Shown piece by piece: positions 1 through 9,481 of a stretch of DNA of 64,000 nt. The position numbers and the translations under genes are program-made. Source of the stretch: G965197005 sp965197005 (GTDB lineage: Bacteria; Pseudomonadota; Gammaproteobacteria; Pseudomonadales; Oceanobacteraceae); assembly GCA_965197005.1 (NCBI GenBank), contig OZ239982.1, positions 2,046,001-2,110,000 on the forward strand. The letters are read 5' to 3'. How positions within the stretch are numbered: position 1 is the stretch's first letter; the number at the start of each line of letters is the position of its first letter. The notes beneath the pieces are model-generated. The model searched no databases, was not told the DNA's origin, and saw only the letters and a list, made by a program, of their open reading frames with translations.

Positions 1-777
1 CAAATTAGCAAGTCCCAAAACCTGTGCTGCCCCACCCATATCTTTTTTCATATATCGCATTGCATTCGCAGGCTTTAAATCCAAACCACCACTATCAAAA
101 CACACACCCTTACCCACCAAAGTGAGCTTAGGCTTATCTGTATTTCCCCAGCGTAAATCCAAAAGCCTTGGCGCATGTTCACTAGCACGCCCTACAGCAT
201 GAATAAGAGGATAATTTTGCACCAACAACTCATCGCCAATAATTTGCGAAAATTCAGCAGAAAACGTATCTGCCAACTGACTCATAACCTGTGCCAAATC
301 TTGAGGCATCATGTCATTAGCAGGGGTATTAATTAAATCACGGGTTAAGCACACACTCTCAACCATAGCTTGAGCACGTTTAACCACATCATCATCAGCC
401 AAATATAAATGTGCCAAGGTCACTTTTTCTGTATTTTTATAACGCCCATATCGATATGCGCCTAACCCCCAACTCACAGCAATATCTAGCTGTTGTTGTA
501 ATGACAGCTCATCACTTAAATAATAATCTCCAGCAGGCAAACAATCTGCCAAATTACCAGCATTAAAGGCACTGCTTAGGTCATCAACCAACGCCAAAGC
601 AAATGCAACCGCCCCCTTTTCATCTAAAATAAGCTGTGCAGACGGTGCTTTCAATGGATTATGTTGCAACCAGTTTTGTTGACCAACACTTAAAGTAGTT
701 AAAAAATCAGCATAATCTGCTGTCGCTATTAATTTCAAAGCAACACCCTGCTGCCCTGTATGTAAAAGTGATTTCAT
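1..777 (-). CDS. M17 leucyl aminopeptidase family protein, C-terminus beyond the window
   Basis: Partial gene: 259 codons are open from an ATG at 777 to the window edge, so the C-terminus is missing. The translation has the M17 (leucyl aminopeptidase) pattern: a poorly conserved N-terminal domain, then NTPANDM near residue 150, then the metal-site segment GKGVCFDSGGLDLKP followed by MKKDMGG. In the family, the Lys and Asp residues of these motifs bind two metal ions, and the enzyme is a cytoplasmic hexamer that removes N-terminal residues from peptides. The Cys in CFDSGG is typical of the PepB-like subgroup rather than classical PepA, so I give no symbol. It lies 38 bp downstream of lrgB on the same strand and may be co-transcribed with lrgAB. 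Confidence 0.85.
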   Translation of the reverse strand, partial: MKSLLHTGQQGVALKLIATADYADFLTTLSVGQQNWLQHNPLKAPSAQLILDEKGAVAFALALVDDLSSAFNAGNLADCLPAGDYYLSDELSLQQQLDIAVSWGLGAYRYGRYKNTEKVTLAHLYLADDDVVKRAQAMVESVCLTRDLINTPANDMMPQDLAQVMSQLADTFSAEFSQIIGDELLVQNYPLIHAVGRASEHAPRLLDLRWGNTDKPKLTLVGKGVCFDSGGLDLKPANAMRYMKKDMGGAAQVLGLANL

Positions 778-815
778 GATTTATTCCAGATTTAAAATAA
801 AAGATACTGATAGCA

Positions 816-1496
816 TTAAATCAGCGGTAATACAAGCGCATGCAAAGAACCTGTAAGTGTCATACCCATAGCCGCATACGCCGCTTGTTTTTGCCCCAAC
901 TCCATTGCCCTGCTCGTACCCACCGCATGACCACAGATACCTAAAGTTAAACCCATCGTATCGGCTCTTTCCAACTGTGTTATACGCAACAATACAGGCA
1001 CCAATAATGCACCTAAAATACCCGTAGCAATCACAAATGCAGATGCCAATGCAGGTATGCCACCTAACTGCTCAGTAACCACCACCGCCACCGCCGTTGT
1101 CACCGACTTAGTATAAATACTCAGCACAATATCCTTATCAGCAATAAGCCAGACACACAGCAAAACCGCACAGGCAACCGTCACCGCACCGCCTAAAGTG
1201 ACTGCCAAAAAAATGCGTATCCATTGCTGTTTTATCGACTCAATATGAGTAAACAACAAAACCGCCAACATAACCACCGTAGGCGCAAGCATAAAATGAA
1301 TAGCAAACGCACCTGAATGATAAGTTTGATACGGTGTATTGGTTAACCATAAGCCAAAAACCACCACAACCACACCAGTTAAGACAGGCGGCAAAAAAGC
1401 ATTGCGTTGAGAGCGTTCATAAAGCCAAACACCAAATAAATAAGCAGCTAAAGTTAAGGTAGTAGCAAATAAAGGTGTAGAGAATAAAGCACTCAT
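816..1496 (-). CDS. lrgB: LrgB/CidB family membrane protein
   Basis: 226 aa and almost wholly hydrophobic, with about six to seven predicted membrane helices. The C-terminal half carries the LrgB-type segment GICGHAVGTSRAMELG. LrgB partners LrgA. The pair is historically linked to control of murein hydrolase export and autolysis, and homologues (plant PLGG1, some bacterial pairs) move glycolate, pyruvate or other small organic acids. Its start overlaps the lrgA stop by 4 bp, so the two are translationally coupled. Family assignment is firm; the transported substrate is not visible from sequence. Confidence 0.88.
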   Translation of the reverse strand: MSALFSTPLFATTLTLAAYLFGVWLYERSQRNAFLPPVLTGVVVVVFGLWLTNTPYQTYHSGAFAIHFMLAPTVVMLAVLLFTHIESIKQQWIRIFLAVTLGGAVTVACAVLLCVWLIADKDIVLSIYTKSVTTAVAVVVTEQLGGIPALASAFVIATGILGALLVPVLLRITQLERADTMGLTLGICGHAVGTSRAMELGQKQAAYAAMGMTLTGSLHALVLPLI

Positions 1497-1831
1497 TTGC
1501 GCCCCACCTGCATAATAAAACCAGCAACCAACGCACCTGGCACAATACTTATTGCCAAAATACCCAATAACAATAAGCCATGATTTTGCAACACGCTTTG
1601 TTGCGTCATAATGCCAGCACTAACAGGAATTAAAAACAGAGGTAACAAAGGCGATAAGATTTGTGTAATTCGTTTTAAAGATTCAGGAATGCTGCCCTTA
1701 ATCAGCAAAAAAACCAATAAGCAAAGCATACCCAATACAGATGCTGGAATAGGCGCATCGGTTGCATGCTGTAGCAAAAACCCCAGCACTAAAAAGACCA
1801 ATAAATAAAGAAGACCTAAGATAGGAAGCAT
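1493..1831 (-). CDS. lrgA: LrgA/CidA family holin-like membrane protein
   Basis: 112 aa, about four membrane helices, with the family's conserved middle region around PIPASVLGMLCLLVFLL and SPLLPLFLIPVSAGIM. CidA/LrgA proteins are small holin-like partners of LrgB that oligomerise in the cytoplasmic membrane. The gene is first in a two-gene unit with lrgB (4-bp overlap), and its start lies only about 22 bp from the 3' end of tRNA-Leu(UAG), so read-through from the tRNA promoter is possible. The length is normal for the family. Confidence 0.88.
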   Translation of the reverse strand: MLPILGLLYLLVFLVLGFLLQHATDAPIPASVLGMLCLLVFLLIKGSIPESLKRITQILSPLLPLFLIPVSAGIMTQQSVLQNHGLLLLGILAISIVPGALVAGFIMQVGRK

Positions 1832-1853
1832 TGATTTTACTACCTAATAAAGA

Positions 1854-1938
<85 letters not shown>

Positions 1939-2131
1939 ATTGACCACTACAAAGCTAGCCTTGTAGCAACAAGGGCGCAAATTCTATGTGAAAATTAACT
2001 GAACTGCAAGCCTGTTTTTTAAATTATTCTTAACTTTTGCAAAAAAACAAACGCTTTTATCCGTATCTGTACACAGCTTACACATAAAATAGACAGCCCC
2101 ATAAAAACAAATACATCTCTAGCAAACAACC

Positions 2132-2917
2132 CTAAATACTTTGCTGTAATAACTCAGCAAGCTCATCATAAAGTGACGGAGCACTAATTAATAAATGCTG
2201 TGTTTGCCAGTCAACAGGCAACTGATTATTCGCATCAAAACTGCCAACCCTAGCCCCTGCCTCTTTTGCAATTAAGCGAGCAGCAGCACAATCCCATAGA
2301 CTGACTGTTTCGTAATAGGCATCAAGACGATTGCAAGCAACCCAACACATATCCAATGCTGCCGAGCCTAACCTGCGAATATCCGCACAGCGTTCTAAAA
2401 CCAACAACAATCGCTGCATAAGCTCCTTGGTACTCTCTTTATGATAAGGAAACCCCGTTGCCACTAAAGCTCGACGCAAATCAGTTGCGCCAGAGCAGCT
2501 TATTGGCATTTGATTAAGCCATGCCCCCTCTTCTTTGATGGCACTAAATAACTCATCTGTAAAAGGATTATACACCACTGCAACTTGTGTTTTACCTTCA
2601 TCATAAAAAGCAATACTTACCGCCGACTGCTGATGCTGATGGGCGTAATTAACAGTGCCATCAATAGGGTCAATAACCCAAACTGGCTTATCTGTAACCT
2701 GCCAATTAGGGCTGCTTTCTTCAGAAATAATTTGATGTTCAGGAAATCGTTTAAGAATTTGTGCATGTAAAAATTCATCTACCTTAATATCAGCTTGGGT
2801 CACCAGCTCGATAGACTGCTTATAATCCAGCTTTAAGTGCTCACTTTCTGCCAGCATAATTTGCCCTGCACGCTTGGCAAGGGTACTGGCAAAATCTAAA
2901 TATGTTTTATTTATCAT
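2132..2917 (-). CDS. Inositol monophosphatase family protein (SuhB-like)
   Basis: 261 aa, the usual length of the family. It shows the metal-binding signatures of the lithium-sensitive phosphatase superfamily: EES near residue 67, the WVIDPIDGTVNYAH motif near residues 80-93, and the C-terminal WDCAAARLIAKEAGA. Members dephosphorylate inositol phosphates; some act on PAP or fructose bisphosphate, and SuhB also joins rRNA antitermination complexes. Which applies here cannot be told, since a second IMPase paralogue may lie elsewhere. It overlaps the start-proximal PAS-GGDEF-EAL gene by 4 bp and is translationally coupled behind it, an unusual pairing. Confidence 0.85.
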   Translation of the reverse strand: MINKTYLDFASTLAKRAGQIMLAESEHLKLDYKQSIELVTQADIKVDEFLHAQILKRFPEHQIISEESSPNWQVTDKPVWVIDPIDGTVNYAHQHQQSAVSIAFYDEGKTQVAVVYNPFTDELFSAIKEEGAWLNQMPISCSGATDLRRALVATGFPYHKESTKELMQRLLLVLERCADIRRLGSAALDMCWVACNRLDAYYETVSLWDCAAARLIAKEAGARVGSFDANNQLPVDWQTQHLLISAPSLYDELAELLQQSI

Positions 2918-5523
2918 GATGTACTATTTTTTTGCTCTACACTTGCAATCGGCTGAATATAGGTATTATAAAATACACTTGCAGGAATGGGCTGGCTAAA
3001 ATAAAACCCCTGATATGCATCGCAATTAAACGCATCTAAAATTTTCATTTGCGCTTCATCTTCAATGCCTTCAACAATGGTATTTAATTTAAGAATTTTC
3101 GCCATTGCTACAATGGTTTCAACAATGGCTCTGGTGTCTTTATCTTCAACCACATTCATGGTAAAGCTACGATCTATTTTTAAATTGGTAATCGGTAACT
3201 TCCGCAAATAACTTAAAGAAGAATACCCTGTACCAAAATCATCTAAAGAAATTTTAATGCCAAAATCATTCAAACTTTCTAAAATCTTAACATTTTCATC
3301 GACCTTATTCATTAACAAGGTTTCTGTAATTTCTAACTCCAAATTATCAACAGAAGAGCCAGTTTTATTAATAGTGGCAATGACCTTATCAAGCAAATCT
3401 TCATTTAATTGTTTTACAGATAAATTAATGGCTACATTTAACGGCGTATCTAGCTGATCATTCCACAGCTTAAATTGACGACAAGCCTCCTCTAAAATCC
3501 ACTGCCCAATATCAATAATTAAACCCGTATCTTCAGCAATAGGAATAAACTCAAATGGTGGAATTAAACCACGCTGTGGGTGCCGCCAGCGAATAAGTGC
3601 TTCTGCCCCCATAATTCTAAAGGTCTTAGTACACACCTTAGGCTGATAAAACACTTCAAATTGATTTTCTGCTAGCGCAATTTTCAGCTCATTTTCCATC
3701 GTTAAACGTAAATTAAGCTGCTCTTTCATCTCTTTATTATAAAAATTATAGCAATTACCGCCATCTGCTTTAGCAAACAACATTGCCGTATCTGCACTTT
3801 TAATCAAATCTTTTGCTTCACTGCCATCTTCAGGAAACAAACTAATCCCCACGCTACAAGTGGTATTTAATTTATAATAATCAATACGATATATTTCAGA
3901 AATACGCTGCCTGATTTTTTGTGCAATTTTCTCTGCCCCTTCACGTCCTTGGGGGTTTGCCACTAACGCAACAAACTCATCTGCCCCCATGCGAGCAATC
4001 AATGTTTGCGGACCTAATACAGACTTCAACCTATCTGCAGCTATTTTAAGCAGTTTATCCCCTATATTATGCCCTAAAGAATCGTTAATCTGCTTAAACC
4101 TATCCAAATCAATAAACATCAACGCCCATGATTGCTCACTTTGATTATGAATTGTGCTTAGCATCTCTTCATTAAACATAAAGCGATTTTTAAGATTGGT
4201 TAATGGATCATAGGTCGCAAGGTATTCAATTTTCTTTTGTGATGCCATATGTTCAGAAATATCAAACAACATGCCTTCCATCATTACCTGCTGTTGTTTA
4301 TTCCGAAAGAAACGACCTCTATCTATCACCCACTTAACTTCATTATTAGCAGTAACAATACGATAAGTGCTCTCAAACTTAGCAAAATTTTCAGCATATC
4401 TTTTCAAATTTTCTATATACTTTTGCTTATCATCAGCATGAATAAAATCTTCAATCGCCTGACCTGATTGGTATACATCACCCGCACGCACCCCCAAAAA
4501 AGCAAAGCTATTTTGAGAAATAAATACCATTTCAGAAGGCATCAAAACACGATAAATAATCCCAGGCATGTGCTCAGTAACCAACGAGACCGTATCTTGA
4601 TTTTGAATTTTTAGCGTATCAATCTCTGTTTTAATACTCTTATAAGAGAGGAAAGACTGACGCTGTCTGTAATCTGCCCATAATAAAAAGCCAAACAACA
4701 CCAAAAGCAATAAAAATGGCAACATCAAAGATTTAGCCAAATACTTCAGCATATAAGACCGGGGAACAGACACCACCGTAAAAATATCCAGAATGACATT
4801 TTTATAAATAACACCAAAATCCCCCGTATCTAACGCAGAAATAGCAGTGCTAAAATACCCACCATGTTGTTTGAGCTTACGCTCTAACTCTTGACTAATT
4901 TGTGTTTTTTCTGCTGCATTTTTAACTGATAAATCATCTGCTGCCGTATCAAAAATAAGCTGACCATTAACCCCAACAATCTGAATGCGTGTATTATGGT
5001 AAGTATATTGGCGTTTTAATAAATGATTAATCAACGAGGTGTCTTTAAATAAACAAACCACATACTTTGAATTATCAAGTTTTCTACAAGCAGGCAATAA
5101 CTCCATAGTGGAAAACTGATTTTTAATGCTTGGCAATAAAACCCAACTGTTATTTTTAGGTAAACTAGAAAAATCCAACACCTTTTGTTTTGAAATTAAA
5201 TTCTCTAAATTCCTAGAACGCTTAACCTCTTTGCCCTTTTTGTCATAAATGATATGCGGTAAATAATGGATATAATCATATTTAGAATATTTAGTTTTAT
5301 CTTGCTGGCGCTCGATTAAATCGATTTGACGAAATAAGTCTTGTAAGTGATTATTACTAATTTGAGTGACATTATCTAAAACCGCATGCAAATGATTTTT
5401 TATGCGTGCCGCCTCAAGCTGATACTGACTCACACTAAAAGCCAAAAATAAAACACCACAAACAACTGCAACCAACACACTGGCAGAAGAAAGAAATGCT
5501 TGCTTTTGTTTCTTTTTAATCAC
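2914..5523 (-). CDS. Membrane-bound sensor PAS-GGDEF-EAL protein (c-di-GMP turnover)
   Basis: 869 aa. A membrane helix near residues 10-30 is followed by a periplasmic sensor region to about residue 265, a second helix (about 266-286), a PAS domain (about 310-425), a GGDEF domain (about 440-595) and an EAL domain (about 605-855). The cyclase signature reads MGADEF rather than GGDEF, so one glycine is changed and synthesis may be weak or absent. The phosphodiesterase domain looks complete: EALIRW, DDFGTGYSSL and LKIDRSF are all present. I infer a c-di-GMP phosphodiesterase controlled by a periplasmic signal and PAS, with GGDEF either active or a GTP-binding regulatory module. It is the first gene of a pair with the IMPase-family gene. 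Confidence 0.9.
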   Translation of the reverse strand: MIKKKQKQAFLSSASVLVAVVCGVLFLAFSVSQYQLEAARIKNHLHAVLDNVTQISNNHLQDLFRQIDLIERQQDKTKYSKYDYIHYLPHIIYDKKGKEVKRSRNLENLISKQKVLDFSSLPKNNSWVLLPSIKNQFSTMELLPACRKLDNSKYVVCLFKDTSLINHLLKRQYTYHNTRIQIVGVNGQLIFDTAADDLSVKNAAEKTQISQELERKLKQHGGYFSTAISALDTGDFGVIYKNVILDIFTVVSVPRSYMLKYLAKSLMLPFLLLLVLFGFLLWADYRQRQSFLSYKSIKTEIDTLKIQNQDTVSLVTEHMPGIIYRVLMPSEMVFISQNSFAFLGVRAGDVYQSGQAIEDFIHADDKQKYIENLKRYAENFAKFESTYRIVTANNEVKWVIDRGRFFRNKQQQVMMEGMLFDISEHMASQKKIEYLATYDPLTNLKNRFMFNEEMLSTIHNQSEQSWALMFIDLDRFKQINDSLGHNIGDKLLKIAADRLKSVLGPQTLIARMGADEFVALVANPQGREGAEKIAQKIRQRISEIYRIDYYKLNTTCSVGISLFPEDGSEAKDLIKSADTAMLFAKADGGNCYNFYNKEMKEQLNLRLTMENELKIALAENQFEVFYQPKVCTKTFRIMGAEALIRWRHPQRGLIPPFEFIPIAEDTGLIIDIGQWILEEACRQFKLWNDQLDTPLNVAINLSVKQLNEDLLDKVIATINKTGSSVDNLELEITETLLMNKVDENVKILESLNDFGIKISLDDFGTGYSSLSYLRKLPITNLKIDRSFTMNVVEDKDTRAIVETIVAMAKILKLNTIVEGIEDEAQMKILDAFNCDAYQGFYFSQPIPASVFYNTYIQPIASVEQKNSTS

Positions 5524-5801
5524 ATCAAACCCTGTATTTAATTATTATATAGGTTACTAAGTATAGACCTAAATTTACTTTTTTTTGGCATTTAAAAACA
5601 TTTTTTAAAAATATAAAAAAGTCTTTTATTTACAACAAGATAAATAAAAAACTTACGTTTAATAAAATTGTTTTTAACACAATCTTTCAAAATAAAACAC
5701 AACGCAATCATCTACCTAACAACTCACTTAGTTGACCCCTTTTCAGTTTTATGCAAAGGTCGCAAACCAGACAAACCTAACACACTTACCAATGAGGTCT
5801 C

Positions 5802-6818
5802 ATGGATTTATATCAGCTACTTAAAGCCCCTCTTTTTCAACTAGAAGGAGAAACATCGCACCAACTGGGTTTAACCCTCTTAGGCTTAGGAGAAAAATTA
5901 AAACTCTTAGGATTATTAGCCACACAAACACAGAGCACACCTAAAGAACTGATGGGTTTAACATTTAAAAATCCCATTGGACTCGCCGCAGGCTTAGATA
6001 AAAATGGCGAATACATCGACGCATTTGCACGCCTTGGTTTTGGTTTTATTGAAATAGGTACGGTGACCCCCAAAGCACAATCAGGCAACCCCAAACCCCG
6101 TTTATTTAGACTACAACAACAGCAGGCCATCATCAATCGTATGGGCTTTAACAACAAAGGCATTGACTACTTAATTGAACAGGTTAAAAAAAGCCACTAC
6201 CAAGGTATTTTAGGTATTAACATTGGTAAAAATCTCAGCACCTCATTAGAAAATGCCAATCAAGACTACCTATATTGCTTTGAGCGAGCCTATCCGCACG
6301 CCAGCTATATTACCGTTAACCTATCCTCACCAAACACCCCAGGGCTTAGACACCTACAATTTGGCGAAGCCCTAAAAGCACTACTAACACCGCTAAAAGA
6401 AGCACAGCACAAACTTGCACAAACTTATGGCTACAAGCCACTGGTTGTTAAAATTGCCCCAGACATGAACCAGCAAGAAGTACAATCCATTGCCGACAGC
6501 CTCATTGCATTAGAAATTGACGGTGTTATCGCCACAAACACCACCTTAGCACGAGATTGCATTAGCAACAGCCCTCTTGCCAAAGAAGCAGGTGGGCTAA
6601 GTGGCGCACCTTTAACAAACCAAGCTCAACAGGTATGTGTATGGCTACAACAAGCACTCCAAGGACGCATTGCACTTATTGGCGTTGGAGGCATTCAATC
6701 TGCCAGCGATGCCAAACAACGCCTACAAGCAGGTGCAGATTTATTACAACTATATACAGGATTTATCTATCAAGGACCGAAGCTGATTGCAGATTGTTTG
6801 CAAGCAATAGAAAAATAA
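5802..6818 (+). CDS. pyrD: Quinone-dependent dihydroorotate dehydrogenase (class 2)
   Basis: 338 aa. It oxidises dihydroorotate to orotate at the inner membrane, passing electrons to quinone (fourth step of pyrimidine synthesis). An N-terminal amphipathic helix pair characteristic of class 2 comes first, then the FMN barrel. Visible motifs are NPIGLAAGLDKNGE (about 57-70), GFIEIGTVTPKAQ (about 81-93) and VNLSSPNTPGLR, whose Ser175 matches the catalytic base position of class 2 enzymes. The C-terminus has the phosphate-binding GVGGI. A GAGG sequence lies just upstream of the ATG. The order pyrD, rmf, rlmKL is a conserved gammaproteobacterial neighbourhood. Confidence 0.97.
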   Translation: MDLYQLLKAPLFQLEGETSHQLGLTLLGLGEKLKLLGLLATQTQSTPKELMGLTFKNPIGLAAGLDKNGEYIDAFARLGFGFIEIGTVTPKAQSGNPKPRLFRLQQQQAIINRMGFNNKGIDYLIEQVKKSHYQGILGINIGKNLSTSLENANQDYLYCFERAYPHASYITVNLSSPNTPGLRHLQFGEALKALLTPLKEAQHKLAQTYGYKPLVVKIAPDMNQQEVQSIADSLIALEIDGVIATNTTLARDCISNSPLAKEAGGLSGAPLTNQAQQVCVWLQQALQGRIALIGVGGIQSASDAKQRLQAGADLLQLYTGFIYQGPKLIADCLQAIEK

Positions 6819-6820
6819 GT

Positions 6821-6895
6821 ATTTCCCAGCAGGCAATATCTGCACTGCTGGAAATAAACCTCCCTTTATGGAGGTGTAGGAGCTGCCTTACGGCA
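6821..6895. terminator. Cluster of three hairpins between convergent pyrD and rmf
   Basis: Three inverted repeats are packed in the 92 bp between the convergent 3' ends. They are 6821-6832 with 6845-6855 (11 pairs and one bulge), 6858-6863 with 6870-6875 (ACCTCC/GGAGGT), and 6884-6887 with 6892-6895 (TGCC/GGCA). On the minus strand the middle stem is followed by TTTATTT, so it can serve as a terminator for rmf. The first stem may serve pyrD, although no clean U-run follows it. Confidence 0.55.
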
Positions 6896-6910
6896 AAATA
6901 AGTTAGTAGA

Positions 6911-7105
6911 TTATACGGCTATTTTATGAATACCAGAAATGCCTGTGTATCCGTCCCAGTTATCCGCGCGACCATCACGCCAGCCTGCCATCCAAGATTC
7001 ACGAGTCTTGTTATCTGGAGCCATGTCTTTAGAGCGTCTTTCAACGCCAGCTTTATAGCCGCGCATAAATGCTCTTTGCTGTTGGTCACGTTTTTGTTTT
7101 CTCAT
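6911..7105 (-). CDS. rmf: Ribosome modulation factor
   Basis: 64 aa, highly basic at the N-terminus (MRKQKRD...), with the RMF pattern RAFMRGYKAGVERRSKDM and the WMAGWRDGRAD segment. RMF binds the 30S subunit near the anti-Shine-Dalgarno region in stationary phase and drives 100S ribosome dimer formation, silencing translation. AGAGGA lies at normal spacing before the ATG. The protein is slightly longer than the E. coli one because of a C-terminal tail after the GWR motif. It sits between pyrD and rlmKL on the opposite strand, as in Pseudomonas-type genomes. Confidence 0.93.
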   Translation of the reverse strand: MRKQKRDQQQRAFMRGYKAGVERRSKDMAPDNKTRESWMAGWRDGRADNWDGYTGISGIHKIAV

Positions 7106-7318
7106 ACAGTATCCTCTTTTTTTATCATATTTAAGGTCTTTGAATGAATTGCCTCAAGGCTTTTTATTGAATATAACAAGCCTAATCAGCAAGGGAATGA
7201 TAAACTGCGTTATCACCATATTCAGTATTAACCTTTTCACAAAAAATGGTAATAACATTTACTTATAAGTAATTATTTTTTTAGAACAAAAAGCTATTAA
7301 GCCTTATTGGAATTTATT

Positions 7319-9481
7319 ATGTCAGTAGAAAACAGCCCCACCAACTACACTTGGCTAAGTGTTTGCGCCAAAGGTCTAGAACCACTTTTAAGCTCAGAAA
7401 TCAAAGAGTTAGGAGGGAAAGAAATAAAAGAAACCCACCTTGGCGTTAGCTGGAAAGCACCACTTAATATTGCTTATACATATTGTTTATATAGCCGATT
7501 ATCTTCACGCCTACTGATGAAATTAACAGAGAGTCAGGTAGACAATGTAGACCAACTTTATAATTTGGCGCATTCCGTGGAATGGCATGAACATTTTTCA
7601 CCCAAAACAACGTTCCGAGTTGATTTTCATGGACAAAACAATTACATCAGAAACACCCAATTTGGCGGACAAAAAGTCAAAGACGCAATAGTCGATAAAT
7701 TTCGCAAAACCATGGGAGAACGTCCAAATATAGACAAGCAAGCACCCATTCGCATAGAAGCACGCCTAGGCAAAGGCAGCTGTAGCCTTTACCTAAATTT
7801 TGCAGGAGACAGCCTACACAAACGAGGTTACCGCCTACAACCTGGAGAAGCCCCACTCAAAGAAACCTTAGCGGCAGCACTTTTAATACGCAGCAACTGG
7901 ATTGACCTAGCCACACAAGGCAAAGCCTTTGTTGACCCCATGTGCGGCTCTGGCACTCTATTAGTTGAAGCCGTTATGCTGGCAGCTAATATAGCACCAG
8001 GCTCTATGCGTAATAACTGGTGCTTTGAACACTGGAAAGGACACAACCGCTCACTTTGGCAAACCCAACTAGAAACCGCACGGGCACAGCGAGATAACAA
8101 CTTAGAAAACCTAGAAAACCGCTTTTATGGATTTGATTTAAGTGATGAACAGTTATACGCCGCACGCCAAAATATTCAACGAGCTGGTTTATCTGCTCAT
8201 ATTCATTTAGAGCGCCGAGCCCTTTCACAATTTAGAATTAGCCACCACAGCATTGCACAAGGTGGACTGCTCATTGTAAACCCACCCTATGGCGAACGCT
8301 TAAGTGACCTACCGCAACTTGTACCCCTATTTCAACAACTGCAAATTGTCGCCCGCAAGCTGCCCACTTGGGAATTAGCAATTTTCACCAGTAATCCTGA
8401 ACTATGCCGTAGCATTCAACGTCCCCTAAACCACCAGTACAATCTTTTAAACGGTAAAATAGCAACCAAACTTTTATGCTTTGCCGCCTCAGATAGAAAT
8501 GAGCAAGCTCTTGATATGGACGCCGATGCACCCTTGCCAGCACAAGATTTTGCCAATCGCATACAAAAAAACAGCAAAGCATTAAGCAAGTGGGCAAAAC
8601 GTGAAAACATACACTGTTATCGCCTCTATGATGCCGACTTACCCGAATACGCCGTTGCCATAGATCGCTATGAAAACTGGCTACATGTACAAGAATATGT
8701 TGCCCCCAAAAGCATAGACGAACGCAAAGCAGAACGCCGATTACTAGACATTCTCGCCGTATTGCCCTTAGTTACAGACATACCTAGCGAACAAATCATA
8801 CTAAAACGTCGAAAAAAACAAGCAGGTAAAGAGCAGTATGAACAACAAAGTAGAGAACGTGAAAAGATTATCGTACGAGAAGGACAAGCCAAGCTGCTAG
8901 TCAACTTAAAAGACTACCTAGACACAGGACTGTTTTTAGATCACCGTCCTATGCGCTTACAACTTGCCAAACTCCGTGCCAACACACGACTATTAAATCT
9001 CTTTTGCTACACCGCCACCGCCAGCGTACATGCCGCCATCAATGGTTGCATTACCACCAATGTTGACTTATCTCGAACTTATCTAAACTGGGCAAAAGAC
9101 AACTTCCGCACCGCCAATACAGACCCCCAGCCACACTCATTTATTCAAGCAGACTGCCGTCAATGGCTAACAGAAAGCAAACAGATTTTTGATGTTATCT
9201 TTATGGATCCACCGAGCTTTTCAAACTCAAAAAGAATGGACGGCGTACTAGACACCCAAAAAGACCATAAAAATCTTATACATACCGCCATGGCACGTTT
9301 AGAAGAAAAGGGAATACTCTATTTTTCCACCAACTTCAGACGCTTTAAATTAGATAACGAGATACAAGAACAGTACCAAGTAGAAGACATTAGCCGCTGG
9401 TCTATACCAGAAGACTTCAAACGTCGAACAAATATTCATCAGTGTTTTAAAATACAAAAAATAACTAAGCCGCAATCGTAG
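7319..9481 (+). CDS. rlmL: Bifunctional 23S rRNA methyltransferase RlmKL (m2G2445 / m7G2069)
   Basis: 720 aa from the ATG at 7319; a TTG at 7307 would add only four residues. The N-terminal half has a THUMP region and the RlmL methyltransferase, with DPMCGSGTLLVEA for SAM binding and the NPPYGERL catalytic motif. The C-terminal half is the RlmK methyltransferase, with LNLFCYTATASVHA and DPPSFSNSKRM. The fused form methylates G2445 (N2) and G2069 (N7) of 23S rRNA and is typical of gammaproteobacteria. TTGGA sits about 7 bp before the chosen ATG. The last 17 bp overlap the end of the convergent diguanylate cyclase gene. Confidence 0.96.
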   Translation: MSVENSPTNYTWLSVCAKGLEPLLSSEIKELGGKEIKETHLGVSWKAPLNIAYTYCLYSRLSSRLLMKLTESQVDNVDQLYNLAHSVEWHEHFSPKTTFRVDFHGQNNYIRNTQFGGQKVKDAIVDKFRKTMGERPNIDKQAPIRIEARLGKGSCSLYLNFAGDSLHKRGYRLQPGEAPLKETLAAALLIRSNWIDLATQGKAFVDPMCGSGTLLVEAVMLAANIAPGSMRNNWCFEHWKGHNRSLWQTQLETARAQRDNNLENLENRFYGFDLSDEQLYAARQNIQRAGLSAHIHLERRALSQFRISHHSIAQGGLLIVNPPYGERLSDLPQLVPLFQQLQIVARKLPTWELAIFTSNPELCRSIQRPLNHQYNLLNGKIATKLLCFAASDRNEQALDMDADAPLPAQDFANRIQKNSKALSKWAKRENIHCYRLYDADLPEYAVAIDRYENWLHVQEYVAPKSIDERKAERRLLDILAVLPLVTDIPSEQIILKRRKKQAGKEQYEQQSREREKIIVREGQAKLLVNLKDYLDTGLFLDHRPMRLQLAKLRANTRLLNLFCYTATASVHAAINGCITTNVDLSRTYLNWAKDNFRTANTDPQPHSFIQADCRQWLTESKQIFDVIFMDPPSFSNSKRMDGVLDTQKDHKNLIHTAMARLEEKGILYFSTNFRRFKLDNEIQEQYQVEDISRWSIPEDFKRRTNIHQCFKIQKITKPQS

